From contig CAYMEW010000005.1 in the NCBI GenBank assembly GCA_964389755.1, forward strand, positions 1 to 64,000: DNA of 64,000 nucleotides, given 5' to 3'. The translations under genes were made by a program, and so were the position numbers. Below the pieces are notes generated by a model. The model was not told where the DNA came from and searched no databases. It worked only from the letters and a program-made list of their open reading frames with translations. Position 1 is the stretch's first letter. Every line of letters begins with the position of its first letter. This stretch comes from JBBSUQ01 sp964389755 (lineage in GTDB: Bacteria > Bacteroidota > Bacteroidia > Flavobacteriales_D > Crocinitomicaceae). Positions 25,078 through 34,539 of this stretch are shown here, in pieces.

Positions 25078-27171
25078 TTACATCGATTTAACGAGTTTGA
25101 TCAGTTTCACGGATCTGCCTTCGGGTCCGTTGATCGTTATCCGGGCAAAGTAGGTCCCGGCACCAAGGTTGTCCGTAGCATAGGTCATTTCATGCGTTCC
25201 GGCCTCCTGTGTCGTTTTAGGCATCAGCATTCCTGCTGCCTGGCCTGACATCGTAAACAGACGGATCTCCACGTCGGAGGCTTTTCCGAGCGTGTACTCA
25301 AAATGAACACTATTGCTGAACGGGTTCGGATAGGAGCGGATGGAGTATGCATCTGCCGCCGCAGCTTCTTCAACACCCACGGTTCCCGAAGGATCGAGGA
25401 TGGCGGGCTGTACATAAGTATATTCCTGTCCAAGGCAGTTGTCCGTTCCGCGGTGAGGCATTGCCTCGTAAGGAAACGCTGCCGTAAACGCCACATCGTT
25501 CGATTCCACACCGGTGCTGTACCCGATCACGTCGAGCAGGTCTTGTGTAACACCGTTGTTATCCGGTAAAAGGATCGGCGGGGTGTAGTCGTCGTAGTAC
25601 ATACCGATGGCAGAAAGCACAACACCTCCTACAGCCTGCAGTTCGATACGCGTTACGTCATCCTCCAGTCGACGCCCGTTCGGGAATCCGTCCATATTCG
25701 GGATGAACTCGATACCTGTTCCGCTGTAAGTTGGGTCGGTGAGACCGAGTACCGCTGCCTGGATCAGTCCGAGTGAACTGAAATCGCTGCTCGAACGATC
25801 TGTTGCCGGAACGGCCATGTTCAGACGAAGCATGTCGCCACCGTTCGGAAGGAAGTTGTTGATAAACGGTTTTCCGTCTGCTAAGGGATTGCCGTTCTTT
25901 CCTTCCGCCAGGTGATAAGGCGCAAGGTTCGGAACTCCCGTGTGGAAGATCGGCCAAAGGTCCACTGAACGCGGTTTTCCGGCTGCCGGTAATAACAGGT
26001 TACCGAAAATCGCGTCATCGAGTGCGGTACCTGCTACGGCAGGTGTACCTTTTAACGGGAATAACCCGTCGTTCCCGTTACCGAAGTCAAATCCGGTACC
26101 ACTGTTGATGTCCGGACGTGAATCGCGCTGGATGCGCAGCGGAGAAAAAGCCGGTACGGCTGCTCCGAACAGATCGTCGTCCATGTACAGACCGAGTTCC
26201 GGGTTATAGAAATACTCGTCGAGCGTGGTCTCTGCCAACTCGTCGTAAGGTGTGAGGGAATTCCAGAAATCTTTCTGCCCGACCGGGATTACCGCTTCGT
26301 TGGTCAGCGGCATTCCAAGACGCGATACCTGAACCCAGTTTCCGGCGTCGGTATAACCGCCGCCACTTGCATTCAGTGTGCGTGTCATCTGGCGACTGGC
26401 AGAAGCCCATACACCAATCACGTAGTTCCCGTCGAGGATGCTTGTAGCTCCGCTCATGTCCAGTCCGTCTTTTTGCAATACCGATACCGGGATTTGCAGG
26501 GCGATGGAACTTACGTTCAGGCAGGCGAGTGCATCCTGGGGCGTACCGTTCTGACGCGGCGCGTCCCCGAGATCAAAAATACCTCCGAGGTCCACGAAGA
26601 ACGGGTCGTCCGTGGATCCGCAGAATACTTTTTCACTCATCCCGGTTGTCTGGATCGCGTTGGTCATCAGGTCCTGGTAAGACTGTCCGAGGCCAACCAC
26701 GTTGTTTTCGATCGAGCGTGGCCCGATGTTCGGTGGCGGCACGGTACCGCCGGAGATCACCTGTGTAAAAGTGGCTCCGCCATCCAGGCTGCGCTCCATC
26801 ACATACGTGAGCTTGTTGTTTTCCGCTCCCAGGCGGATGTCGAAGAAAGTCGTCGGATCCTCATTGGTCTTCGTAAACGTAAACCGGTAAATGATGTCGT
26901 CACCGGCCGTGTTGATATCGTTGTCAATGTGGATCTCGTAACGGATGTTTTCCCCGAAACTGTAGTAATTCGGTCCGCCGTGCGGTATTTGCAGCGGAAC
27001 GTAGTTCGCAATGATCGTAATGGAGTTCGGATCGTTCGGGCTTTTAAAAGCGTACAAATCCGTGTTGTCTGCCAGTGGATCATTGGCGATAAGTGGCGCC
27101 TCTCTGTGACTCGAAGCAAATGCTGCTCCGAAAGGAAGTGCCACCAATAAATATTTTAATAATGTTTTCAT
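25078..27171 (-). CDS. DUF4331 protein with type IX secretion sorting domain
   Basis: 697 aa. Signal peptide 1-19, then the DUF4331 signature SHREAPLIANDPLADNTD and a ~560-residue domain that is closely similar throughout to its upstream neighbour. After about residue 610 comes a C-terminal domain with YPNPF, then GTYFARI and KLIKLV, matching the type A sorting domain of type IX secretion, so the product is predicted to be secreted or attached to the cell surface. The function of DUF4331 is unknown to me. The paralogue at 27198-28910 lacks this tail. Confidence 0.92.
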   Translation of the reverse strand: MKTLLKYLLVALPFGAAFASSHREAPLIANDPLADNTDLYAFKSPNDPNSITIIANYVPLQIPHGGPNYYSFGENIRYEIHIDNDINTAGDDIIYRFTFTKTNEDPTTFFDIRLGAENNKLTYVMERSLDGGATFTQVISGGTVPPPNIGPRSIENNVVGLGQSYQDLMTNAIQTTGMSEKVFCGSTDDPFFVDLGGIFDLGDAPRQNGTPQDALACLNVSSIALQIPVSVLQKDGLDMSGATSILDGNYVIGVWASASRQMTRTLNASGGGYTDAGNWVQVSRLGMPLTNEAVIPVGQKDFWNSLTPYDELAETTLDEYFYNPELGLYMDDDLFGAAVPAFSPLRIQRDSRPDINSGTGFDFGNGNDGLFPLKGTPAVAGTALDDAIFGNLLLPAAGKPRSVDLWPIFHTGVPNLAPYHLAEGKNGNPLADGKPFINNFLPNGGDMLRLNMAVPATDRSSSDFSSLGLIQAAVLGLTDPTYSGTGIEFIPNMDGFPNGRRLEDDVTRIELQAVGGVVLSAIGMYYDDYTPPILLPDNNGVTQDLLDVIGYSTGVESNDVAFTAAFPYEAMPHRGTDNCLGQEYTYVQPAILDPSGTVGVEEAAAADAYSIRSYPNPFSNSVHFEYTLGKASDVEIRLFTMSGQAAGMLMPKTTQEAGTHEMTYATDNLGAGTYFARITINGPEGRSVKLIKLVKSM

Positions 27172-27197
27172 CTTGTCAAATTTTTATTGTGTACTTC

Positions 27198-28910
27198 TTA
27201 TTCTTTACCAACCCACGGAGAAGCGAGGTAAGGGAATTGCGTTTTGAACGTAGCGTCGTTCTGCTCCACCCCGGTAGAGTAGTTCAGAACATTCGTCAAC
27301 TGGTTTGTTACCGGCGAAGCGGATTGCCCCGGGTAATAATCATCATACCAGAGTCCGATTGCCGCCAAAACAACTCCCCCTACAGCCTGCAATTCGATGC
27401 GCGTTACGTCATCTTCCAGGCGTCTTCCGTTCGGGAAACCATCCATGTTCGGGATAAATTCCACGTTCGTGTTCGCATACTGCGGATCGGTCAGACCAAC
27501 AACAGCAGCCTGTACGAGTCCCAGTGAACTGAAATCATCGCTTGTACGATCCGTTGCCGGTACGGCCATATTCAGACGCAACATGTCACCTCCGTTCGGA
27601 AGGAAATTGCTGATAAATGGTTTTCCAGCCGCTAAGGGGTCTCCGTTTTTGCCCGTTGCCAACTGGTAAGGACGCATGTTCGGAACTCCCGTATGGAAGA
27701 TCGGCCAAAGGTCTACCGAACGTGGTTTCCCGGCTGCCGGTAACAACAGTGTTCCGAAAACAGCATCGTCGAGCGCGGTTCCTGCAACGGCTGAACTGCC
27801 TTTCAGCGGGAAAAGTCCGTCGTGCGTGTTCCCGAAGTCGAACTGGCCAAGCGAATTGCGCTGGATGCGAAGTCCTGCAAAAGCAGGCACGGCTCCTCCG
27901 AAAAGGTCTTCATCCATGTAAAGTGCCAGTTCCGGGTTGTAGAAATACTCGTCGAGCGTGGTCTCTGCCAACTCATCATACGGAGTCAGTGAGTTCCAGT
28001 AATCTTTTTGCCCGACCGGGATCACAGCCTCGTTCGTCAGCGGCATACCCAGACGTGAAACCTGTACCCAGCTTCCGGAAAAAGCCGTGGTTCCGTCTGT
28101 GTTGAGTGTGCGCACTGCCTGGCGGCTGGCTGAAGCCCATACCCCGATTACGAAATCCGGGTCGAGGATGTCACTTGCCTGGTTCACGGCCATTCCGTCC
28201 TTCTGAAGAACTGTAACCGGAACCTGTAACACGATCGAATGCGTATTGAATTTCGCAAGTCCGTCGCGTACGATGTCATTGTTGTTTTGACGCGGAGCAT
28301 CCCCGAGGTCGAAGATACCGCCGAGGTCTACAAAGAACGGATCGTCTGAAGGCCCGCAAAATACCTTTCCGCCTTCCGGGGTGGTATAGATTGCATTGGC
28401 AATCAGGTCGTCATAAGTAGTGCCCAAACCAACCGTTGCATTTTCGATCGAACGGTTACCGATGTTCGGTGGCGGAACGTCCAGCCCCGACATCAGCGTT
28501 GTAAACGTGGCACCGCCGTCCGTACTCTTTTCAATCATGTAGGTCGTGCGGAGGTTTTGCTGACCCAGGCGAATGTTGAAGAACGTGGTCGGATCTTCGT
28601 TTACCTTTGTAAATGTGAAACGATACGTAATATCGTCTCCCGGCGTGCTTGCGTCATTGTCAATGTGGATCTCGTAACGAATGTTTTCCCCGAAACTATA
28701 GTAGTTAGGGCCTCCGTTACGAAACTCTGCCGGGATGTAATTGGCAATGATCGTAATTGAATTCGGGTCGTCCGGACTCTTGAACGCATACACATCGGTG
28801 TTATCGGCCAATGGGTCATTTGCGATCAAAGGAGCTTCCCGGTGACTCGAAGCGTATCCGAGCGAAGTGATACTTCCTGCAAGAATACACGAGAATAGAA
28901 TTTTTTTCAT
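27198..28910 (-). CDS. DUF4331 protein, short paralogue
   Basis: 570 aa. Signal peptide 1-20 and a full DUF4331 domain (SHREAPLIANDPLADNTDVYAFKSPDDPNS at the start; FIPNMDGFPNGRRLEDDVTRIELQAVGG near residue 480), ending at FPYLASPWVGKE. It is a tandem duplicate of the next gene (26 bases apart) but stops before the sorting domain, so it may stay in the periplasm while its paralogue goes to the surface. It is the first gene of the DUF4331-DUF4331-TPR-TonB locus. Confidence 0.9.
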   Translation of the reverse strand: MKKILFSCILAGSITSLGYASSHREAPLIANDPLADNTDVYAFKSPDDPNSITIIANYIPAEFRNGGPNYYSFGENIRYEIHIDNDASTPGDDITYRFTFTKVNEDPTTFFNIRLGQQNLRTTYMIEKSTDGGATFTTLMSGLDVPPPNIGNRSIENATVGLGTTYDDLIANAIYTTPEGGKVFCGPSDDPFFVDLGGIFDLGDAPRQNNNDIVRDGLAKFNTHSIVLQVPVTVLQKDGMAVNQASDILDPDFVIGVWASASRQAVRTLNTDGTTAFSGSWVQVSRLGMPLTNEAVIPVGQKDYWNSLTPYDELAETTLDEYFYNPELALYMDEDLFGGAVPAFAGLRIQRNSLGQFDFGNTHDGLFPLKGSSAVAGTALDDAVFGTLLLPAAGKPRSVDLWPIFHTGVPNMRPYQLATGKNGDPLAAGKPFISNFLPNGGDMLRLNMAVPATDRTSDDFSSLGLVQAAVVGLTDPQYANTNVEFIPNMDGFPNGRRLEDDVTRIELQAVGGVVLAAIGLWYDDYYPGQSASPVTNQLTNVLNYSTGVEQNDATFKTQFPYLASPWVGKE

Positions 28911-29442
28911 CCTTTTTCAAGTTTTATTGGTTCATACTGGGTGCCCGGTTTCCGGTCCGAAGCACCGTTTAAGTAAAACCTACGCGATCCCTGGCACTGT
29001 GGATTGTCAGATTACGGGATAAAATAGCTCTTAACCTTTGTTAACAAACTGTTAAGGAAGCGGACACTTAGTTCAATTTCATTTACATCAGCCATACTAC
29101 TGTCCTGCAGCGCTGTACGGGGAATTTATTATACACCAATAAGTTATAGGCGTGCATAACAAAAAAAAGGGATTTATTTTTTAGAAAGGAAGCCTGTAAG
29201 CCTCGTCCATGCCTTTTGGAGACCCTGTGCTTCTACAATCCCTTCGTCACGGAAGCTTAAATTTTAGTTATTTCCGATCTGCATTCTAAAATTGTCCGTA
29301 ACTTCATTCCGCAATTTGCAGCACTTTACAACAGGAACCGGCCCGAACTGGAAAAACGGCTGTACCTGCTTTGCGAAAAGCATCTTTACGCATTCCGGAG
29401 AATACGGCGCTTCACATTCACCGGACCGACAGCTTGACTGAT
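28911..29442. other. Gene-free spacer between divergent units
   Basis: About 530 bases with no gene that has a normal start. A T/A-rich segment with TTAACCTTTGTTAACAAACTGTTAA (two short inverted TTAAC/GTTAA pairs) lies near 29032-29056. From 29264 to 29425 an open reading stretch without a standard start is discussed in the findings. Confidence 0.4.
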
Positions 29443-30561
29443 ATGGAACAACGTTATATTCGCCAGACGATCCTCCCGGAATTTGAACCCGGAACCCAGC
29501 GAAAACTGGAACAGGCCGCTGTACTCGTAGTGGGAGCCGGTGCGCTCGGATGTGCCTGCCTGACTTACCTTGCTGCCGCAGGTATCGGGCATATCGGGAT
29601 CGTGGATAATGATACTGTTTCACTCAGCAACCTGCATCGCCAGGTGCTCTATACGGAAAGCGACCTTGGATTGAAAAAGGCAGCAGTGGCGGCCCAACGA
29701 CTGAAAGCACAGAATTCAGACCTGAAAGTCACCATTTTTGAAGAAAGACTGTGTACGGACAATGCCCGGCGAATCGCTGCGAACTACGACATCATTGTGG
29801 ACGGAACCGACAACTTTCCGACGCGCTACCTCATCAGCGACCTCTGCGTATTTACGGGAAAAACCAATGTACACGCAAGCATTCTCGGCTTCCGCGGAAG
29901 TGTAGCCGTGTTTAATGCACCGGATGGCAAAGGAGGTAGAACCGCCGATTACCGCGACCTCTATCCGCACCCCCCGCGACCCGAAGACACACAAAATTGT
30001 GCCGAAGCCGGCGTGATCGGAGCGCTTCCCGGCATCCTCGGTTCGATGCAGGCACTCGAAGTCATTAAACTCGCAGGTGAATTCGGGGACCCGCTCACCA
30101 ACCGCGTTTTTACCATTGACACACTGAATTATCGTACTTTTATATTGAATATTGCGAAAGATCCGGAAAATCCGCTTAGTGGAGAAACACCACGCATACA
30201 TGATCTGATAAATTATTCCGAATTTTGCGGACTGAAATACGAAGAAAATATGAAGACAAAAACAGTACAGGATTTAAAAAACTGGATGGATAGCGACCAG
30301 GATTTCCAACTTATCGACGTGCGCGAAGATTACGAATACGAGGAAGCCAACCTGGGTGGCAAACACATTCCGCTCGGGGAGATCCCGCAGCGCTTTGCAG
30401 AGATCGATCGTGAAAAACCCGTGATCGTACAGTGCCGCTCGGGCCAGCGCAGCGCGAATGCTATTATGTTCCTCGAACAAAACCAGGGCTTTACCAACCT
30501 TTATAACCTCGAAGGGGGCATCCTCGCCTGGATGGAACAGATCGGTGAACTGCCAGCCTGA
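29443..30561 (+). CDS. ThiF/MoeB-type adenylyltransferase fused to a rhodanese domain
   Basis: About 372 aa from ATG 29443; the frame is open to 29371 but homology starts at MEQRYIRQTILPEF. The N-terminal E1-like domain (about 1-250) has the nucleotide loop VVGAGALGC, the DNDTVSLSNLHRQVLY segment and NCAEAGVIGALPG (catalytic Cys region). A rhodanese domain (about 275-370) ends the protein with active-site loop CRSGQRS. Such MoeB-R/ThiF-R fusions adenylate the C terminus of a sulfur-carrier protein (MoaD or ThiS) and transfer sulfur. The two CxxC zinc motifs common in MoeB are not visible. No moa or thi gene is nearby, so the partner cannot be told from context. A histidine kinase starts 19 bases after its stop. 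Confidence 0.9.
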   Translation: MEQRYIRQTILPEFEPGTQRKLEQAAVLVVGAGALGCACLTYLAAAGIGHIGIVDNDTVSLSNLHRQVLYTESDLGLKKAAVAAQRLKAQNSDLKVTIFEERLCTDNARRIAANYDIIVDGTDNFPTRYLISDLCVFTGKTNVHASILGFRGSVAVFNAPDGKGGRTADYRDLYPHPPRPEDTQNCAEAGVIGALPGILGSMQALEVIKLAGEFGDPLTNRVFTIDTLNYRTFILNIAKDPENPLSGETPRIHDLINYSEFCGLKYEENMKTKTVQDLKNWMDSDQDFQLIDVREDYEYEEANLGGKHIPLGEIPQRFAEIDREKPVIVQCRSGQRSANAIMFLEQNQGFTNLYNLEGGILAWMEQIGELPA

Positions 30562-30580
30562 AAATAAGGAATAAGACAAG

Positions 30581-31924
30581 ATGAATCGCAGAAGTATAAA
30601 CCTGATCGTTTCACTGGGCATATTCGCCATGATCGTGATTCTCGTTACGCAAGTACTGTGGATCCGGAAAACCCTGCAACTCCAGCACACCAACATGGAG
30701 ATCCAGGCGCGTGAGGACAGCCTCAACCTGATCCATTTTACGGAAAATGCACACATCGCACTGCGGAATGTGTTGGAAGAGATTTCCACGGTGAAAGCCG
30801 ACAGTTCCGACCTTTACGGAGCGGTCAAGCAGATCAGTACCAATTATTTCTCGGTAGACATAAACGAGGAACTTCATCCCTTTTACCTGGAAACCATGCT
30901 CAAGAGGGAGTTCTACGACCAGAACATCCGCGAAGATTTTCAATATGGAATTTACGATTGCTTCACCGATTCCATCGTATTCGGGAACATCATCCGCTTT
31001 ACGGAAGATTCACTCTACGCACCGGCTTCCGACACCCTTGTCGGGATCACTTCCCCGAAACTCAGCTGGAAAAAGGACGGACATTACTTCACCGTGTTCT
31101 TTCCGGGCGTCACCAGCATCAATGTGCCCGATATCGGCGAATCCTTCTCGCCCTGGCTTTACCTGGCGGTCATCATTTCACTGACGCTCATATTCTTTGG
31201 CTTTACCGTCTCGATCATCATCCGGCAAAAAAGGGCTTCCGAGGTCAAGAACGACTTTATCAATAATATGACGCACGAACTCAAAACGCCGATCTCCACG
31301 ATCGGGCTATCGAGCGAAATGCTCATGAAAAGCGACTTTTCTAACGTCGAGAAGCTGAAGCGCTATGCCGGCATCATTCACAAGGAAAATAAACGCCTTG
31401 AGACACAGGTCGAACGTGTACTGAATGTCGCCAAACTCGATAAGAACAAGATCACCCTTAAAAGAGAACTTACGGATATTCACCGGATCATCAAGGATGC
31501 CCGCGATAATTTCGACTTCAATCACCTCGAGAACGACGGTACCATCAGCCTCGACCTCGAAGCGGAACAGCACATGTTGCTGGTCGATCCCGTGCATGTG
31601 TCCAACGTCATTTACAACCTGATCGACAATGCCGCGAAATATTCCGAAAGCGATCCTGTCATCGCCCTGCGAACCTACAATACCGAAAAATGCTTTGTTT
31701 TCGAGATCAGTGATAATGGCATCGGGATACGCCGCGAACATCAGAAAATGATCTTTGACAAATTCTACCGCGTTCCCACCGGAAACCTGCACGATGTAAA
31801 GGGCTTCGGACTCGGACTCTATTATGTACGCCTCGTTACCGAAGAGCACGGCGGAAAGATTTCGGTCAAAAGTGCTCCTCACAAAGGAACGACTTTCATC
31901 GTCGAATTACCCCTCCCGAAATAA
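30581..31924 (+). CDS. Sensor histidine kinase, orphan
   Basis: 447 aa. Two membrane helices (about 10-30 and 190-210) flank a ~155-residue periplasmic sensor domain with no family I recognise. The HisKA domain has the phosphoacceptor His in NNMTHELKTPISTIG, followed by HATPase_c with N box NLIDNAAKY, G1 DNGIGI and G2 GFGLGLYYV. It would sense an envelope signal and phosphorylate a response regulator, but no receiver gene follows: the next gene is 213 bases away and unrelated. It lies close behind the ThiF-rhodanese gene and is probably co-transcribed. Confidence 0.93.
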   Translation: MNRRSINLIVSLGIFAMIVILVTQVLWIRKTLQLQHTNMEIQAREDSLNLIHFTENAHIALRNVLEEISTVKADSSDLYGAVKQISTNYFSVDINEELHPFYLETMLKREFYDQNIREDFQYGIYDCFTDSIVFGNIIRFTEDSLYAPASDTLVGITSPKLSWKKDGHYFTVFFPGVTSINVPDIGESFSPWLYLAVIISLTLIFFGFTVSIIIRQKRASEVKNDFINNMTHELKTPISTIGLSSEMLMKSDFSNVEKLKRYAGIIHKENKRLETQVERVLNVAKLDKNKITLKRELTDIHRIIKDARDNFDFNHLENDGTISLDLEAEQHMLLVDPVHVSNVIYNLIDNAAKYSESDPVIALRTYNTEKCFVFEISDNGIGIRREHQKMIFDKFYRVPTGNLHDVKGFGLGLYYVRLVTEEHGGKISVKSAPHKGTTFIVELPLPK

Positions 31925-31952
31925 GCGAAGCTGCGCGATGCGTCGGTTTTTT
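31925..31952 (+). terminator. Possible terminator after the histidine kinase
   Basis: A weak stem CGAAGC / GCGTCG (one mismatch) precedes a run of eight T at 31947-31954. Only the T run and position make it plausible. Confidence 0.4.
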
Positions 31953-32137
31953 TTATGTGAGAAGGGGGTATTTATATCCTTTCTGAAGACATTTGTCGTT
32001 TTTAAATATTGATCTAAATTCACTAACATTGTTCTTTTAACTGCATTTAATCACAGCCAATCAACAAGCGATCCGGCATCGATTTACGATCGAAATGTGC
32101 AAAAACGGCTATCTTACACATACGTTTCAGTATCCAA

Positions 32138-32638
32138 ATGATGAACCATTGCCTGTTATTTGTTCTGTTTGTAGTATTGCTGTCCTACGGCCGGCCGGCT
32201 GAGAACGCGTCGATTGCTCCGGACAAACTTCAAACACATCTCTTTAGAGATTCGGCAACAAATGAGTTGTTCAAAAACTACCGTTTGCTTTATGAGCCGT
32301 ACGGGAAACACATTTACACATTAACATTTGACACCGATTCCACGGTCGTCATTTCATCCGCACTATTCATTGACCGAGAACTGTTGGCCGGTCACGCTTA
32401 CCTGGACAAAGAACTGGTACTTATTTACGGTTCCCCTGAAATTGCGGCAATCTACCTCGATACATCCATTATCGGACAGGATTCTATCCGCGATTTTCCG
32501 TATGAAGAACAAATCGACAATTTACCCCCTTTTGATCCTCCGGTCAAAAAATACGACCTGATTCGCAAAAAAGAAATAAGGGGTTTCCGGGGCCTAAATC
32601 CCCCGAGCATGACGAACTATGAGGATACCGATTTATGA
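32138..32638 (+). CDS. Exported protein of unknown function
   Basis: 166 aa. An N-terminal hydrophobic segment (about 3-18) looks like a signal peptide. The mature part is mostly beta-like with a Pro-rich C-terminal third (NLPPFDPPVKKYDL; GLNPPSMTNYEDTDL). Not recognised. It is the first of a run of small plus-strand envelope genes up to 35841. Confidence 0.5.
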   Translation: MMNHCLLFVLFVVLLSYGRPAENASIAPDKLQTHLFRDSATNELFKNYRLLYEPYGKHIYTLTFDTDSTVVISSALFIDRELLAGHAYLDKELVLIYGSPEIAAIYLDTSIIGQDSIRDFPYEEQIDNLPPFDPPVKKYDLIRKKEIRGFRGLNPPSMTNYEDTDL

Positions 32639-32693
32639 ACCCGCGTTTCGGAATTTGGCTATGAGTTCAGAAAGGCCAATCTAAAAGTGAACA

Positions 32694-33113
32694 ATGGGAA
32701 AGAATAAAATTTACACCTTATTCGGCGACAGTCCGGAGGAAAAAAAGATAAAACGCATTATCAACCTGATCACGCTTGTTATGATCGGCCTGTTTATAAG
32801 CTGGGGGATATTTTCAAGCGTTATTCGAGGGGAATGTGCCCACTTGTATTCCGACTTTCTGCTGAAGGAGTTTGAAGGAGTGATCATAAAAAAATATATG
32901 GACGCAGAAAATCATAATTATCAGACGATTCGTATTTCCAATCAGGAGGAATATACGATTGACGCTATGTTTTCGGTACAACTCTATGAAAAGGTCACTC
33001 CTGGTGATTATATCATCAAACACAAAAACGAACTCACGTGTACCGTTATCTCAGAACGCGATACAGCGGTTTACAAACTCGATATTCCGGATTGCGAACG
33101 TTTTAAAGAGTAA
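32694..33113 (+). CDS. Small single-pass membrane protein, unknown
   Basis: 139 aa. One membrane helix (about 26-45; LITLVMIGLFISWGIF) after a polar start (GDSPEEKKIKRI), then an exported ~90-residue domain with a beta pattern (GVIIKKYMDAENHNYQTIRIS) and two Cys (CTVISERD..., and CERF at the end). No family recognised. It starts 55 bases after the preceding gene. Confidence 0.55.
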   Translation: MGKNKIYTLFGDSPEEKKIKRIINLITLVMIGLFISWGIFSSVIRGECAHLYSDFLLKEFEGVIIKKYMDAENHNYQTIRISNQEEYTIDAMFSVQLYEKVTPGDYIIKHKNELTCTVISERDTAVYKLDIPDCERFKE

Positions 33114-33215
33114 TTAGGCCCTGTTTTGTACACGATACAAGTCCAACCGACGTTTAAAACCGAACTCACGCACTTCTGTGCACCGACAACGAAGTAATAA
33201 TTAATAAAGTAAGGA

Positions 33216-33740
33216 ATGACCAACATCAATCGTAGCTCCACACCTTCCCCATTTGTTAGATTCAGACTCATCATTTTTTTAGTGTTCTCCGTGCCTTTTT
33301 GCGGACAGGCATGTACCTGTATGTCAATAGCCAAATTATCCAAAGAGGACCTTGCCGGGGCAGGTACGATTTTTACAGGAGAAGCTATTTCAGTTGAAAC
33401 GGACAACTATGAAAAGCACATACTATTCGTCGTTCAAAAAGCCTTTCTTAATACGCATGAGAATGACACCATTGAAATTCTGACACCTGTCGACAGTGGC
33501 GCTTGCGGGCTTCCTGTTGTTGAAGGAGAACAATGGTATATTTTTATTAAAAAAGCGGACGGTAACCATACAAATATGTGTGGAAGAAATATAAACTTAA
33601 CCAGGAAACATTATTCCACGAGAAAATTCGGTGCACAGGCTTCCTATTTAAATTCAGAATACAGACGTAACAAAAAGGTATATAAGCGGGAACGCAGGAA
33701 ACTGGAATATTTGTTGAAGGAAGCAGATCCGACACCATGA
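33216..33740 (+). CDS. TIMP/NTR-like secreted protein
   Basis: 174 aa. After a signal peptide (hydrophobic 16-30) the mature N terminus is CTCMSI, then the pattern F.GEAISVE...ILFVVQKAFL...DTIEILTPVDSGACG. This C-x-C start with a later F-TGE strand and a Cys is characteristic of the netrin/TIMP-like OB fold. In animals TIMPs inhibit metalloproteases by the N-terminal Cys, but bacterial members have no settled role, so inhibition is inference. The C terminus (about 140-174) is basic (RRNKKVYKRERRKLEY). Its stop overlaps the start of the next gene. Confidence 0.75.
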   Translation: MTNINRSSTPSPFVRFRLIIFLVFSVPFCGQACTCMSIAKLSKEDLAGAGTIFTGEAISVETDNYEKHILFVVQKAFLNTHENDTIEILTPVDSGACGLPVVEGEQWYIFIKKADGNHTNMCGRNINLTRKHYSTRKFGAQASYLNSEYRRNKKVYKRERRKLEYLLKEADPTP

Positions 33741-34225
33741 AAAAACACGAAATTTCAGGACGAACGCGATTACTGCCAGGTGCTGTATACCTGCTTAAAC
33801 GAACTTTTTTCTCGATACTATTTGTAGGCCTGTTTATCGTACCGGTAAGCATGATCCGTAGTGGACTTCCGGCGTGCATTTGGCCGATCGGAATCGGAAC
33901 CCTTGCCTGGACTTTTATCGTTGCATCCGGACAGCAGGAAACCGTTCGACTTTCAAGCGCACAAATTGTCCTCGAAAAGCGTTCGCTCCTGCCCTTTTTG
34001 CGCAAGCTGGAAACAATCGAAATGCAGGAAGTCGAAAGCATGCACCTTATTTCCGATCAAACTTCAAACGACAAGGGTTGGCAACTCTTCGAACGATGCG
34101 TAAAGAACGTGCTCCTTCTCAACCTCAACGATGGTTCGCACCGACGCATTTACAATTCCGCATTTCGGGGAGGAGTAAAGGCTTTGAAGGATAAAATCAG
34201 TGAAATCAGAAGCACTTCGATATGA
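33737..34225 (+). CDS. Two-helix membrane protein with PH-like domain
   Basis: 162 aa. Two membrane helices form a hairpin (about 22-40 and 48-66), followed by a cytoplasmic domain with the strand pattern TVRLSSAQIVLEKRSLLPFLRKLETIEMQEV, as in the bacterial PH-like domains that follow a two-helix anchor. Function unknown. ATGA overlaps link it to both neighbours, so translation is likely coupled to the TIMP-like gene and to the next membrane protein. Confidence 0.6.
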   Translation: MKKHEISGRTRLLPGAVYLLKRTFFSILFVGLFIVPVSMIRSGLPACIWPIGIGTLAWTFIVASGQQETVRLSSAQIVLEKRSLLPFLRKLETIEMQEVESMHLISDQTSNDKGWQLFERCVKNVLLLNLNDGSHRRIYNSAFRGGVKALKDKISEIRSTSI

Positions 34226-34518
34226 AAAAAATCACAAACAGGTATGCACTGATTCAGGGTTTTTTCCTTGGCACCTGGATGGTGTATTTAGCTCTTGTTT
34301 CCGGCACTTTCATAGAAACCGTTCTGTGGATAAACGTTGTTTTACTGTGGATAAACCTGCTTTTATTCACCTCTTCCGTCTTCCTGAATATCACTTTCAT
34401 TTACAATGATTTTCTAAATAACTCTGCTACGATTAGGGCCTTGTTTGTCTTAAATTGCATATTTCTAAGTGTTTTGCTTTGTGATCCGTTTGCTATCTTC
34501 ACGAAAACGTACGGTTAA
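34222..34518 (+). CDS. Small integral membrane protein, unknown
   Basis: 98 aa with three likely membrane helices (about 10-28, 33-55 and 70-88) and little else. Starts inside the stop region of the preceding gene (ATGA overlap). No family recognised; it may be a subunit or partner of its neighbour. Confidence 0.55.
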   Translation: MKKITNRYALIQGFFLGTWMVYLALVSGTFIETVLWINVVLLWINLLLFTSSVFLNITFIYNDFLNNSATIRALFVLNCIFLSVLLCDPFAIFTKTYG

Positions 34519-34539
34519 TCAAAAAAACCATCCGCTCTT

